NCBI RefSeq assembly: GCF_008801475.1
Contig: NZ_VZPP01000017.1
Span: 62,001-126,000, forward strand
Length of the DNA: 64,000 nt
Direction: 5' to 3'
DNA from: Pseudomonas moorei
Lineage (GTDB): Bacteria; Pseudomonadota; Gammaproteobacteria; Pseudomonadales; Pseudomonadaceae
Translations under genes and position numbers: made by a program
Notes under the pieces: generated by a model
What the model saw: the letters and a program-made list of their open reading frames with translations, nothing else
Database searches by the model: none
What the model was told of the DNA's origin: nothing
Shown here: positions 44,082-52,907 of the stretch, piece by piece
Position numbering within the stretch: position 1 is the stretch's first letter
Layout: every line of letters starts with the position of its first letter

Positions 44082-44600
44082 GTGACGCCAGTCCCAAGCC
44101 CCCAAAATGAGCTCGTCGGTGCGTTATATCGCGACCATCGCGGTTGGCTGTTGGCCTGGCTTCGGCGCAACGTGGCTTGCCCGCAACGCGCCGAAGACCT
44201 GAGTCAGGACACGTTCCTGCGCTTGCTCGGCCGTGAGCAATTGACGGCGCCACGCGAACCGCGGGCCTTTCTGGTGGCGATTGCCAAGGGCCTGCTGTTC
44301 GACCACTTCCGCAGAGCCGCACTGGAACAGGCTTACCTGACCGAACTGATGCTGATTCCCGAAGCCGAGCAACCGTCGGTGGAAGAACAGCAAATGATCC
44401 TCGAAGACCTGAAAAACATCGATCGCCTGCTCGGCAAACTGTCGAGCAAGGCGCGGGCGGCGTTTCTCTACAACCGTCTCGACGGCCTAGGACACGCACA
44501 AATCGCCGAACGCCTGGGTGTCTCAGTGCCACGGGTGCGCCAATACCTGGCCCAAGGTATTCGTCAGTGCTACATCGCGCTGTACGGCGAGCCGACGTGA
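44082..44600 (+). CDS. FecI-type ECF sigma factor (iron uptake)
   Basis: 172-residue extracytoplasmic-function sigma factor. Region 2 is visible as YRDHRGWLLAWLRRNVACPQ and AEDLSQDTFLRLL, region 4 as KARAAFLYNRLDGLGHAQIA followed by RLGVSVPRVRQYLAQG, as in FecI, FoxI and FiuI. It would recruit RNA polymerase to the receptor gene downstream when the siderophore is bound at the outer membrane. The start is GTG with no strong ribosome site. It overlaps fecR by four bases. Confidence 0.92.
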   Translation: MTPVPSPQNELVGALYRDHRGWLLAWLRRNVACPQRAEDLSQDTFLRLLGREQLTAPREPRAFLVAIAKGLLFDHFRRAALEQAYLTELMLIPEAEQPSVEEQQMILEDLKNIDRLLGKLSSKARAAFLYNRLDGLGHAQIAERLGVSVPRVRQYLAQGIRQCYIALYGEPT

Positions 44601-45580
44601 GCCCGCTCAGTTCCAGGCCGGTGTCGGCACAGGTGCTGGACGCCGCGATCGCCTGGCAGCTGTCGCTGGATTCCGGTACCCCGGTCGAGCGCGAAGCGTT
44701 CGCCAAATGGCACGCCGCCCACGAAGAGCATGCGCGCGCCTGGCGCCAACTGGGCATGCTTGACCAGCGTTTCAGCGTCGCCAGCGGTCCGGCCCGCACC
44801 GCCCTGCTGCAATCGCGCGAAAACATTCGCCGGCGAGTGCGCAAGCTTGGCAGCGGCCTGGCCAGTGTCGTCGCCGTGATTGGCCTGGCGCTGTTCACTG
44901 CGGATCGGTACCTGCCAATCGACTATTGGCTGGCGGACCAGCGTACCGCCACCGGCGAGCAACGCACCCTGCGCCTGGCCGACGGCACGCTGATCAACCT
45001 CAACACCCACAGTGCCATCGATGTGCGCTTCGACGAGAAGCAGCGCCGGCTCATTCTCCAGGAAGGCGAAATCCTGGTCGAAACCGCCCATGGCGATGCC
45101 CGTCCGTTTATCGTCGAAACCCGCGAAGGCAGCATGCGTGCCCTCGGTACGCGGTTTCTGGTCAAGCGCGAAGCAGAAGGCACGCGCCTGAGCGTATTGA
45201 AGTCGGCGGTGGCTGCGCATCCTGAATCGAGCCCGGAAGAACAGATCCTGCGCGAAGGCCAGCAAGTGCTGATACGCAACAACGGCATGGGGCCGATCGG
45301 TGCGCTCAACCTCGGCGCGGATGCCTGGACCCGCGGCATGCTGGTGGTGGATAACGCGCGCCTGGAGGACCTGGTCCGTGAGCTCGGCCGTTATCGTCCC
45401 GGACATCTGGGCGTCACGCCGGCAGTGGCCAACCTGCGAATCACCGGCAGCTTCCCGCTCAAGGACACCAACCTGGCACTGAACGCGCTGCTGCCGACCC
45501 TGCCGGTGCAGATCGACCAGCACACGCCATGGTGGGTGACGGTGGCGGCGAAGACTGAGGCCAAGCGCAATCCCCTGTAG
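44597..45580 (+). CDS. FecR-type anti-sigma regulator
   Basis: 327-residue inner-membrane regulator. The N-terminal cytoplasmic part (DAAIAWQLSLDSG, WHAAHEEHARAWRQL) binds the sigma factor; one membrane helix lies near residues 90-112 (LASVVAVIGLALFTADRYLP); the periplasmic FecR domain follows (GEQRTLRLADGTLINLNTHS, and the GEILVETAHGDARPFIVET region) with a C-terminal receptor-contact part. The start is GTG 44,597, overlapping the sigma stop; a longer frame upstream lies within the sigma gene. The REP element after it includes its stop codon. Confidence 0.91.
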   Translation: MSPLSSRPVSAQVLDAAIAWQLSLDSGTPVEREAFAKWHAAHEEHARAWRQLGMLDQRFSVASGPARTALLQSRENIRRRVRKLGSGLASVVAVIGLALFTADRYLPIDYWLADQRTATGEQRTLRLADGTLINLNTHSAIDVRFDEKQRRLILQEGEILVETAHGDARPFIVETREGSMRALGTRFLVKREAEGTRLSVLKSAVAAHPESSPEEQILREGQQVLIRNNGMGPIGALNLGADAWTRGMLVVDNARLEDLVRELGRYRPGHLGVTPAVANLRITGSFPLKDTNLALNALLPTLPVQIDQHTPWWVTVAAKTEAKRNPL

Positions 45581-45600
45581 GAGCTGGCCTGCCAGCGATG
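45575..45600. repeat. single REP head
   Basis: CTGTAGGAGCTGGCCTGCCA, one REP head whose TAG is the FecR stop codon. A degenerate mate may lie near 45,650-45,690. Confidence 0.6.
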
Positions 45601-45794
45601 GTCGTTAACGATAACGCCATGCTCATTGGATAAACGCGGGGCTTTTAAGGGCATAGCTGGGCAAACCGGCTCATGCTGGTCCGCGATGACCTCGAAATAA
45701 CTGAATCGAAATTATTTTCATCCCGCCCTATCACTTTTCATTTTTCACTCGGCACCCAGGCAATTGAGAAATATTCCCTTTCAGGAGCCGCCGT

Positions 45795-48230
45795 ATGCCC
45801 CGTTCCCCAGACACCTTGTTGCGCCCCGGTTTGCTGGCGGTTGCCATTGCGCTTTGCGCCCCCCTGGCCAGCAGCCAATTGATTGCCGCTGAACAGGCGA
45901 CCAGCGTTCGCGCCTACGACTTGCCGGCCGCGCCCCTGGCCAGCACGCTGAACCAGATCGCCAGTCAGGCCGGCCTGGCGTTGTCGCTCGATCCGTCGCT
46001 CGCGGCGGGCAAGACCTCGGCACCGGTCAAAGGCCAGTTCGACGCCCCTGGCGCCCTGCGTGAAGCCTTGCGCGGCAGCGGCCTGCAACTGGAACAGAGC
46101 GGCACCGGCACCTACAGTCTGGCGGCCGTTCCCGAGGGCGCGTTGGCCCTGCCGGCAACCAGCGTGATCGGCGTAGAAGACACTGAAAGCGCCTGGGGAC
46201 CGGTGCAAGGCTACCTGGCCAAGCGCACGGCCGCCGGGACCAAGACGGATACGGCTCTGGCCGAAGTGCCGCGTTCGATTTCGGTCGCCACTCGCGAGCA
46301 GATGCAAGATCGCGCCGTACAGAACCTGGACGACGCCGTCCGTTACATGCCCGGTGTTGTCGCGAGCAGCTACGGCAGTGACAGCCGCGCCGAGTGGCTG
46401 AAGGTCCGCGGATTTGAACCGACTCAATTTCTCGATGGCTTGCCGCTCCCCAAGGGCGCCTACACCATGCCGAAAATGGAAACCTGGGATCTCGAGCGCG
46501 TGGCCTTGCTGCGCGGCCCCGCATCCTCGGTGTACGGCCAGACACCGCCCGGAGGGTTGATCGATATGGTCAGCCGTCGTCCTGAAGCCTTTGCCAGCAA
46601 CGAAGTGCAACTGCAGATCGGCAGTTATCAGCGCAAGCAGATCAGCTTCGACAGCACCGGCCCCGTCGACGACGAAGGGCGTTTTCTTTACCGTGTCAGC
46701 GGCGTGGTACGGGACAGCAACACCACCATCGAGCACAACGACGACAAACGCTACAACATCGCTCCCAGCCTGACCTGGAACATTGATCCCGATACCCGAC
46801 TGACCCTCCTCAGCCAGTTCAACCGTGACGATACCGGCATCACCAGCCAGTTTCTGCCGTTGCAAGGCACCAAGCTTTCATCGCCTGCCGGCGAGGTGAA
46901 GTACCACAAAAACCTCGGCGACCCGCAATGGGAGTTCTACGACAAGACTTACTACGCCCTGGGTTATGCCTTTGAGCACCGGATGAACGACGTTTGGCAA
47001 TTCCGTCAGAACCTGCGCTATACCAAGAGCGATCTATCCTTCCAGGGCATCACCGCGGGCGGGTTTTATGGTTCGGTCAGTGACGACGGCACCGTGGCCC
47101 GGGGCGCCAACATCGTCAACGAAGACATCAGCCAGTTCGCCGTGGACAACAACTTCCAGGCCGATTTTGAAACGGGCCCGCTCAAGCACACTGTGTTGCT
47201 GGGACTTGACCATCAGCGCGTCAACACCAACTACCAATGGCTGTATGGCAGCGCACCGACCAGCAATATCATCAACCCGATTTACGGCCAGGACTTCAGC
47301 AACGTCAGCTACACCGCGTTCAATGACTACAACCAGAAGACCCATGACACAGGCCTCTATGCCCAGGACCAGATGGCCCTCGATAACTGGCGCCTGACGG
47401 TGGGTGGGCGGCAGGACTGGCTGCACACCGACTCGACCTTCTACAACCTGAACGACGCCAGGGACACCCGTAACGACACCGCCTTCACCGGCAATGCCGC
47501 CCTCAGCTATGTGTTCGATTCCGGCTTCACCCCTTACGTCTCCTATGCCGAGTCCTTTCAAGCCGAAGCAGGTGGTGCCAATGGCCAGGCTTTTCGCCCG
47601 GGCACTGGCAAACAATATGAAGTGGGGCTCAAGTACCAGCCTCCAGGCAGCGATATGCTGTTCACCGCCGCCGCCTATGACCTGACGCGAAAAGACATCG
47701 TGCTCAGCGACACCCTTGGCGTATCGCGTCCACTGGGTGAAGCCAAAGTGCGTGGCTTCGAGCTGGAAGCCACCGGCGACGTCAACGAAAACCTCAAATT
47801 GACGGCAGCCTATACCTACGCCAACACCAGGATGACCAAAGTCACCAGCCCCCTGGACCAAAATCGCCCCCTGCCACTGACGCCGGAAAACCAGGCCTCT
47901 GCCTGGGCTGACTACACCTGGCATACCGGCGTCCTGGATGGTTTTGGACTTGGATTCGGCGTGCGCTACATCGGCGAGACCGACAACATCGCGATCGGAA
48001 GCATGGAATTCGTGCGCGATAAATCAGACGGCCATACCGATTCCTACACCGTCTATGACGCCGCTGTTCATTACGACCTGGGCCGTCTGAACAATACGCT
48101 CAAGGGCGTCAGTGTTGCCGTCAATGCCAATAACGTATTCGACAAGGAATACATCTCAACCTGTGACGGCTTCTATTGCTACTACGGCGACCGCCGCAAC
48201 GTCATGGCCAGCGTCAACTACAAGTGGTAA
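45795..48230 (+). CDS. TonB-dependent ferric-siderophore receptor with STN signalling domain
   Basis: 811-residue outer-membrane receptor. After a signal peptide (cleavage near LIAAEQ) comes the STN domain (about 38-110, YDLPAAPLASTLNQIASQAG) that contacts FecR, then the plug (about 150-270, EVPRSISVATREQM, LKVRGFEPTQFLDGL, ERVALLRGPASSVYGQTPPG) and a 22-strand barrel ending in a C-terminal aromatic-rich strand (MASVNYKW). The plug signature GPVQGYLAKRTAAGTKTDTA is typical of the FiuA/FoxA/FhuA (hydroxamate siderophore) group. With the sigma and FecR genes upstream it forms a complete cell-surface signalling system. AGGAG precedes the ATG. Confidence 0.92.
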   Translation: MPRSPDTLLRPGLLAVAIALCAPLASSQLIAAEQATSVRAYDLPAAPLASTLNQIASQAGLALSLDPSLAAGKTSAPVKGQFDAPGALREALRGSGLQLEQSGTGTYSLAAVPEGALALPATSVIGVEDTESAWGPVQGYLAKRTAAGTKTDTALAEVPRSISVATREQMQDRAVQNLDDAVRYMPGVVASSYGSDSRAEWLKVRGFEPTQFLDGLPLPKGAYTMPKMETWDLERVALLRGPASSVYGQTPPGGLIDMVSRRPEAFASNEVQLQIGSYQRKQISFDSTGPVDDEGRFLYRVSGVVRDSNTTIEHNDDKRYNIAPSLTWNIDPDTRLTLLSQFNRDDTGITSQFLPLQGTKLSSPAGEVKYHKNLGDPQWEFYDKTYYALGYAFEHRMNDVWQFRQNLRYTKSDLSFQGITAGGFYGSVSDDGTVARGANIVNEDISQFAVDNNFQADFETGPLKHTVLLGLDHQRVNTNYQWLYGSAPTSNIINPIYGQDFSNVSYTAFNDYNQKTHDTGLYAQDQMALDNWRLTVGGRQDWLHTDSTFYNLNDARDTRNDTAFTGNAALSYVFDSGFTPYVSYAESFQAEAGGANGQAFRPGTGKQYEVGLKYQPPGSDMLFTAAAYDLTRKDIVLSDTLGVSRPLGEAKVRGFELEATGDVNENLKLTAAYTYANTRMTKVTSPLDQNRPLPLTPENQASAWADYTWHTGVLDGFGLGFGVRYIGETDNIAIGSMEFVRDKSDGHTDSYTVYDAAVHYDLGRLNNTLKGVSVAVNANNVFDKEYISTCDGFYCYYGDRRNVMASVNYKW

Positions 48231-48302
48231 GGGCGTGACCTGACCTGCCCCACAACCAGGCCGTCCTCCATGGACGGCTTCGGTATATCCGAAGGCCATG
48301 AA

Positions 48303-49433
48303 ATGAAAAGCAAAACAATTCGCCGCTGGTCCGTCGTGCACACCTGGAGCAGCCTGATCTGCACGGTGTTCCTGCTGATGCTGGCCCTGACCGGCCTGCC
48401 GCTGATTTTCCATCACGAGATCGACCATTTGCTGGGCGACGCCGCCGAGCTGAAGGTTATGCCTGCGGACACCCCGCACCTGAACTTGCAGCAGTTGGTG
48501 CAGGCCGCCGAAAAGCATCGCCCCGGCGACGTCGTGCAGTATTTCGGTTTCGAGGACGATGAGCCCGACGCCGTGATCGCGATCATGGCGCCCACGGCCG
48601 GAACCGAACCGAATTCGTCTCACACCTTCATGCTCGACGCCCGCACCGGCCAGGCGCTGGAGATGCCGTCGGCCAATGGCGGCTTGATGATGGTCATGCT
48701 GCGCCTGCATGTTGACCTGTTCGCCGGGCTGCCGGGCAAGTTACTGCTGGCGGCCATGGGCATCCTGTTCGTGGTGGCAATCATCTCCGGCACCGTGCTG
48801 TATCTGCCCTTCATGCGGCGCTTGAAATTCGCCACCGTGCGCCAGGACAAATCCACCCGCCTGCGCTGGCTCGACCTGCACAACCTGATCGGTGTCGTGA
48901 CCCTGACCTGGGCCTTGGTGGTCGGCGTGACCGGGGTCATCAGCGCCTGCGCCGACTTGCTGATCGCCGCCTGGCGCAACGACAGCCTCAGCGCAATGAT
49001 CGCGCCGTACCGCGATGCACCGCCGCTGACACAACGGGCGCCCGCTACCCGCTTACTGGACATCGCCAACAAAGTCGCGCCAGACATGCAGCCAGACTTC
49101 ATCGCCTTCCCCGGCACCCGCTTCTCCAGCGAGCACCATTACGCAGTGTTCATGAAAGGCAGCACGCACCTGACCTCGCACCTGCTGACGCCAGTCCTGA
49201 TCGACGCCAGCACCCTGCAAGTCACAGCCGTGGCCGAACGCCCGTGGTACATGGACGCCATGGGCATGTCGCAGCCACTGCACTTCGGTGACTACGGCGG
49301 CCTGCCGATGAAAATCCTCTGGGCGACCCTGGATGTGCTGACGATCATCGTGCTCGGCAGCGGGGTTTACCTTTGGGTGGTACGGCGCAGAGCCGCGAAA
49401 CCGCTGCTGGAAAAAGCGGAGAGCATGGCATGA
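48303..49433 (+). CDS. PepSY-associated membrane protein
   Basis: 376-residue inner-membrane protein of the PepSY_TM family (PiuB-like). It has hydrophobic helices near residues 12-38, 140-165, 190-215 and 345-365, and histidines in the helices (RWSVVHTWSSL, LPLIFHHEID, LRLHVDLF, LDLHNLIGV) that could bind haem. Such proteins are often encoded after siderophore receptors and are thought to reduce ferric siderophores. The ATG at 48,303 follows GAAGG; an upstream frame lacks a ribosome site. It overlaps the next small gene by four bases. Confidence 0.88.
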   Translation: MKSKTIRRWSVVHTWSSLICTVFLLMLALTGLPLIFHHEIDHLLGDAAELKVMPADTPHLNLQQLVQAAEKHRPGDVVQYFGFEDDEPDAVIAIMAPTAGTEPNSSHTFMLDARTGQALEMPSANGGLMMVMLRLHVDLFAGLPGKLLLAAMGILFVVAIISGTVLYLPFMRRLKFATVRQDKSTRLRWLDLHNLIGVVTLTWALVVGVTGVISACADLLIAAWRNDSLSAMIAPYRDAPPLTQRAPATRLLDIANKVAPDMQPDFIAFPGTRFSSEHHYAVFMKGSTHLTSHLLTPVLIDASTLQVTAVAERPWYMDAMGMSQPLHFGDYGGLPMKILWATLDVLTIIVLGSGVYLWVVRRRAAKPLLEKAESMA

Positions 49434-49609
49434 GGCCCCGGCAGTCGAACTTCTGGAAGGTCTTCGCGACTCCCGCCGTCATCGCTCTGTTCAGCGCCGC
49501 CGGGTTGTTTGCCGCGCTGCTGGGCGATGGCGTTTGGGACGCCCTGAGCTGGCTGGGCCTCGGCATCCCCGCTGCGCTTGGCCTGCGAGGGTTGTTGCAA
49601 CGCAATTGA
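49430..49609 (+). CDS. small membrane protein of the siderophore operon
   Basis: 59 residues, starting MRPRQSNFWKVFATPAVIAL and containing two hydrophobic helices split by a short LLGDGVWD loop. It is coupled to the PepSY gene by an ATGA overlap, so it probably belongs to the same membrane complex. No named family is recognised with certainty. Confidence 0.75.
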   Translation: MRPRQSNFWKVFATPAVIALFSAAGLFAALLGDGVWDALSWLGLGIPAALGLRGLLQRN

Positions 49610-49618
49610 CGCCCCCCC

Positions 49619-49735
49619 CTGTAGGAGCGAGCTTGCTCGCGATGCACTCGAATTCGCCGCGGGGCATCAGGCTCCCCGCGTCATCGTTGACGACCATCGC
49701 GACGGTGCGACGATTCGACAGGCTCGCTCCTACAA
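49619..49735. repeat. REPIN before exuT
   Basis: CTGTAGGAGCGAGCTTGCTC and its inverse 117 bp apart. The right half is identical over 55 bases to the REPIN between bioB and bioF. Confidence 0.87.
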
Positions 49736-49796
49736 GTTATACGACGACTATCTATTCCGCCGGTCGCCTCACCCTGCAAATACCCTGACATATTTG

Positions 49797-49826
49797 TTGA
49801 CACTTTAACCTGTGTGCTTCTATAAA
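49797..49826 (+). promoter_or_regulatory. sigma-70 promoter of exuT
   Basis: TTGACA at 49,797-49,802 and TATAAA at 49,821-49,826 with an 18-base spacer: a strong match with slightly long spacing, about 70 bp before the transporter start. Confidence 0.65.
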
Positions 49827-49834
49827 GACGCATG

Positions 49835-49845
49835 TTGTACGACAA
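49835..49845. promoter_or_regulatory. GntR/FadR-type operator
   Basis: TTGT-ACG-ACAA, the half-site layout TNGT-N3-ACNA of FadR-subfamily GntR repressors, placed just downstream of the -10 where a repressor would block initiation. No GntR gene is in the window. Confidence 0.5.
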
Positions 49846-49896
49846 CCTACAACAACGGCAACACCAAAAAATCCAAAAATAAAGAATGGTGAAGTG

Positions 49897-51195
49897 ATGA
49901 AAGTCAAAGGCATCCGTTGGTGGATGGTCGGTCTGGTGACTGCCGGCCTGATGGTCAACTACCTGGCTCGCAATACCCTCTCAGTGGCCGCTCCGACCCT
50001 GATGAGCGAAATGAACATCTCCACCGAGCAGTACTCGCACATCGTCGTTGCATGGCAGCTTTGCTATGCGTTCATGCAACCGGTCGCCGGCTACATCATC
50101 GATGCCATCGGTACCAAAATGGGCTTCGCCATTTTTGCCTTCGCCTGGTCGATCGCCTGCGCGCTGGCGGCACTGGCGACGGGCTGGCAGGGACTGGCGT
50201 TTGTCCGCGGCCTGCTCGGCCTGACGGAAGCGGCCGGTTTGCCGGCGGCGGTCAAGACTTCCACTGAATGGTTCCCGGCCAAAGAGCGCTCGGTGGCCAT
50301 CGGCTGGTTCAACATCGGCTCGTCGATTGGCGCCGTGCTGGCGCCGCCTCTGGTGGTCTGGGCCATCCTGCACAGCGGCTGGGAGCTGGCGTTCCTGATA
50401 GTGGGTGGTCTGGGCGTGGCCTGGACGTTCCTGTGGATGATCCTCTACAAACATCCGCGCGATCAAAAACGCCTGAGCGATGAAGAGCGCGACTACATCC
50501 TCAGCGGCCAGGAAGATCACTTCAAAGACACCACCCATAAAAAAGGCAGCTGGAAGAAGATCATCGGCAGCCGCAACTTCTACGCCATCGCCAGCGCCCG
50601 GATGCTCTCCGAGCCAGCCTGGCAGACCTTCAACGCGTGGATTCCGCTGTACCTGATGACCGAGCGCCACATGAACATCAAGGAAATCGCGATGTTCGCC
50701 TGGCTGCCGTTCCTCGCCGCTGATCTGGGCTGCGTGCTCGGCGGCTACCTGAGCCCGTTCTTCCACAAGTACTGCAAAGTGTCGTTGTTCACCTCGCGCA
50801 AAATGGTCCTGCTGTTCGGTGCCTCGTGCATGATCGGCCCGGCGTGCATCGGCCTGGTCGCCAGCCCCTACACCGCCATTGCGTTGCTGTGCATCGGTGG
50901 TTTCGCTCACCAGACCTTGTCCGGCGCGCTGTACGCCATCACCTCCGACTCGTTCGGCAAAAACGAAGTGGCCACCGCCACGGGCATGGGCGGCATGTTC
51001 GGCTACCTGGGTGCGGCCGCCTTCACCCTGGTGTTTGGCGTGATGGTGACCAAGATCGGCTACAGCCCGCTGTTCGTGGTGCTGGCGATTTTCGACATCG
51101 TGGCAGCGTTCATCGTCTGGACCGTTGCTCGCGAGCTCAAGCCTCAGGCAGTTTCAGGCCCTGAAGCCGCGCAGACGCTGCAACCCGCCAGCTAA
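49897..51195 (+). CDS. MFS transporter, hexuronate (ExuT)-like
   Basis: 432-residue major facilitator protein with twelve predicted helices. It closely follows the anion:cation symporter branch of ExuT: the start KGIRWWMVGLVTAGLMVNYL, then ARNTLSVAAPTLMSEMNIST, EQYSHIVVAWQ, STEWFPAKERSVAIGWFNIG and YKHPRDQKRLSDEERDYI. Glucuronate, galacturonate or a related sugar acid is the likely cargo, taken up with protons. GTG 49,894 directly precedes the chosen ATG. It stands alone with its own promoter and a GntR-type operator; no uronate enzymes are nearby. Confidence 0.85.
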   Translation: MKVKGIRWWMVGLVTAGLMVNYLARNTLSVAAPTLMSEMNISTEQYSHIVVAWQLCYAFMQPVAGYIIDAIGTKMGFAIFAFAWSIACALAALATGWQGLAFVRGLLGLTEAAGLPAAVKTSTEWFPAKERSVAIGWFNIGSSIGAVLAPPLVVWAILHSGWELAFLIVGGLGVAWTFLWMILYKHPRDQKRLSDEERDYILSGQEDHFKDTTHKKGSWKKIIGSRNFYAIASARMLSEPAWQTFNAWIPLYLMTERHMNIKEIAMFAWLPFLAADLGCVLGGYLSPFFHKYCKVSLFTSRKMVLLFGASCMIGPACIGLVASPYTAIALLCIGGFAHQTLSGALYAITSDSFGKNEVATATGMGGMFGYLGAAAFTLVFGVMVTKIGYSPLFVVLAIFDIVAAFIVWTVARELKPQAVSGPEAAQTLQPAS

Positions 51196-51204
51196 AACGC
51201 AATA

Positions 51205-51293
51205 CCTGCTCGCGATGGCCGATAACGATGACGCCGGGCACCTGACACCGCTCGGCGCGCTCAGGTTTTTCGCGAGCAGGCTCGCTCCTACAG
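51205..51293. repeat. REPIN after exuT
   Basis: CTGCTCGCGATGGC and the inverse CGCGAGCAGGCTCGCTCCTA about 50 bp apart; the left head is shortened. Confidence 0.7.
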
Positions 51294-51364
51294 GTGACGG
51301 TGATCTTGAGCTATCGCCTCCACACGTTATGCTGCGTGACACCGCCACCGACCGAGTCACTGCC

Positions 51365-51994
51365 ATGTCCACCCCGAGCATGACCCTGTACCACAACCCT
51401 CTCTCGCCCTTCGTGCGTAAAGTCATGGTGCTGCTGCACGAAACCGGTCAACAGGACCGCGTGGCTTTGCAGACCAGCGTACTGACGCCGGTCAGTCCCG
51501 ACCTGACCCTCAACGAAGACAACCCGTTGGGCAAGATCCCCGCGCTGCGTCTGGACGACGGCAACGTCATCCACGACAGCCGGGTGATCCTCGACTATCT
51601 CGACCACCAGCACGTCGGCAACCCGCTGATTCCCCGCGAGGGCTCCGCCCGCTGGCGGCGCCTGACGCTGGCCTCCATGGCGGACGGCATCATGGACGCC
51701 GCCGTGCTGATCCGTTACGAAGTGGCCCTGCGCGCCCCGGAAAAACACTGGGATGAATGGCTCGACGGTCAGCGTGACAAAATCCGCCGCGCCCTGGCTT
51801 TGCTGGAAAAAGACGCGATCGCCGAACTGACCAGTCATTTCGATGTGGCGGCGATCAGCGTGGCCTGTGCCTTGGGTTACCTGGATTTGCGCCATCCGGA
51901 CCTGGCCTGGCGTGATACGAATCCGCAGTTGGCGGCGTGGTATTTCGAGGTGAGCCAGCGGCCTTCGATGTTAGCCACGATGCCGAAGGTTTAA
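51365..51994 (+). CDS. glutathione S-transferase family protein
   Basis: 209-residue GST. The N-terminal thioredoxin-like domain has LYHNPLSPFVRKVMVLLHET (active-site region with Ser in place of a redox Cys pair), the cis-Pro of NPLGKIPAL and the glutathione-contact DSRVILDYLD; an all-helical C-terminal domain follows. The substrate is unknown. The open frame runs back into the REPIN, and MSTPSMTLYHN at 51,365 is the most natural start; 51,380 is possible. Confidence 0.88.
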   Translation: MSTPSMTLYHNPLSPFVRKVMVLLHETGQQDRVALQTSVLTPVSPDLTLNEDNPLGKIPALRLDDGNVIHDSRVILDYLDHQHVGNPLIPREGSARWRRLTLASMADGIMDAAVLIRYEVALRAPEKHWDEWLDGQRDKIRRALALLEKDAIAELTSHFDVAAISVACALGYLDLRHPDLAWRDTNPQLAAWYFEVSQRPSMLATMPKV

Positions 51995-52041
51995 CCTGAC
52001 GACGCCAACGCACTAGCCGTTCTGATAGTGGGCAAACACTG

Positions 52042-52083
52042 AAAAAGCTCCGTGCAAGGTCCGGCCAACCGGACCTTGCACGG
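52042..52083 (-). terminator. terminator of the retropepsin-like gene
   Basis: Perfect 15-bp stem CCGTGCAAGGTCCGG/CCGGACCTTGCACGG with CCAA loop, followed by CTTTTTC on the minus strand, 16 bp after the stop. Confidence 0.92.
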
Positions 52084-52098
52084 TGCTCAACCCATGAA

Positions 52099-52602
52099 TC
52101 AACAATCCGGCTTGTCCGCCGTAAACCTTCTCGCCGGATTCACCGCCGCACCGAACTCGCGCAGGGCCTTGGCGCCGATCAGCAACGGATAGTTGAAGTT
52201 GCTGCGATCCGTCAGGTTGACCTCAACCGTGCGCTTGACGTTGCCCAGGCACAATTCCAGCTCGACCACCGGGCGCTTGGTCGGTGCGGCGGTTTCTTCG
52301 TCTTCGTCCTCTTCGGAGCGGGTCTTGATCTTGCTGATCCGCGCGACCTTGTGTTCGTAGACCTTGTTGCTCGCATCCTTGGTGGCGAGGCGGAAACGCA
52401 CCCAGTTCTCGCCATCTCGGGTAAAGGTTTCGATGTCCTTGGCCGACAGCGACGCCGTCAGGGCGCCAGTGTCCATTTTCGCCTTGAGTACTTCACCGCC
52501 GATTTCCGGCAGCGCGATGTATTCGTAACGCCCGTACAGGGTGGGCTCGGCGGCCAGCACCGGCAGGGCTAAAAGGGACAACAGTGCGAGAAGGGATTTC
52601 AC
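52099..52602 (-). CDS. retropepsin-like aspartic protease family protein, exported
   Basis: 167 residues. A signal peptide (MKSLLALLSLLALPVLAAEP) precedes a single retropepsin-like fold with the catalytic D-T-G at 44-46 in KAKMDTGALTASL and the second strand motif NYPLLIGAKALREFG. This is the RimK-associated/DUF785 group (ATP-dependent zinc protease in older annotation). An acidic insertion EEDEDEE interrupts the middle. Being exported, it acts in the periplasm; the substrate is unknown. Confidence 0.87.
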   Translation of the reverse strand: MKSLLALLSLLALPVLAAEPTLYGRYEYIALPEIGGEVLKAKMDTGALTASLSAKDIETFTRDGENWVRFRLATKDASNKVYEHKVARISKIKTRSEEDEDEETAAPTKRPVVELELCLGNVKRTVEVNLTDRSNFNYPLLIGAKALREFGAAVNPARRFTADKPDC

Positions 52603-52907
52603 GTGATGGGCGTCCTGGATAAATGGGGCAGCGAAATTTTAGACCCTCAGCGGGCAATTCGTTCGTTCTTGAAATCGCCTCGCAGGCAAGCCGCACTCCC
52701 ACAGGGTCTTGTGTGACTCAAAAACACCACAATCGACGGTGGGAGCGGGCTTGCCCGCGAAGGGGCCGGTGCCATCAACATCGTGATGGGGCCTGATATT
52801 CCCACCCAGCCTACCCACCCAAGGGTGAAACATTCGTCATCAGCCGATTTGGCCTGCCGCCCGAAGCTGCTTATCATGGCGCGCCCAAACGCTTTCAAGA
52901 GTTACCT
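52603..52907. other. spacer with REPIN
   Basis: 305 bp between divergent genes. It holds one REPIN (52,675-52,762); the rest is ordinary spacer with no other signal that I can identify. Confidence 0.5.
52675..52762. repeat. REPIN
   Basis: CGCCTCGCAGGCAAGCCGCA (degenerate head) and GGTGGGAGCGGGCTTGCCCG (good head) face each other about 40 bp apart. Confidence 0.75.

Noticed and set aside
45660..45794. Fur box in front of the TonB receptor gene
   Set aside because: The AT-rich patch near 45,700 has scattered TTATTTTCAT-like pieces but no 19-mer with a good match; control through the sigma factor is sufficient.
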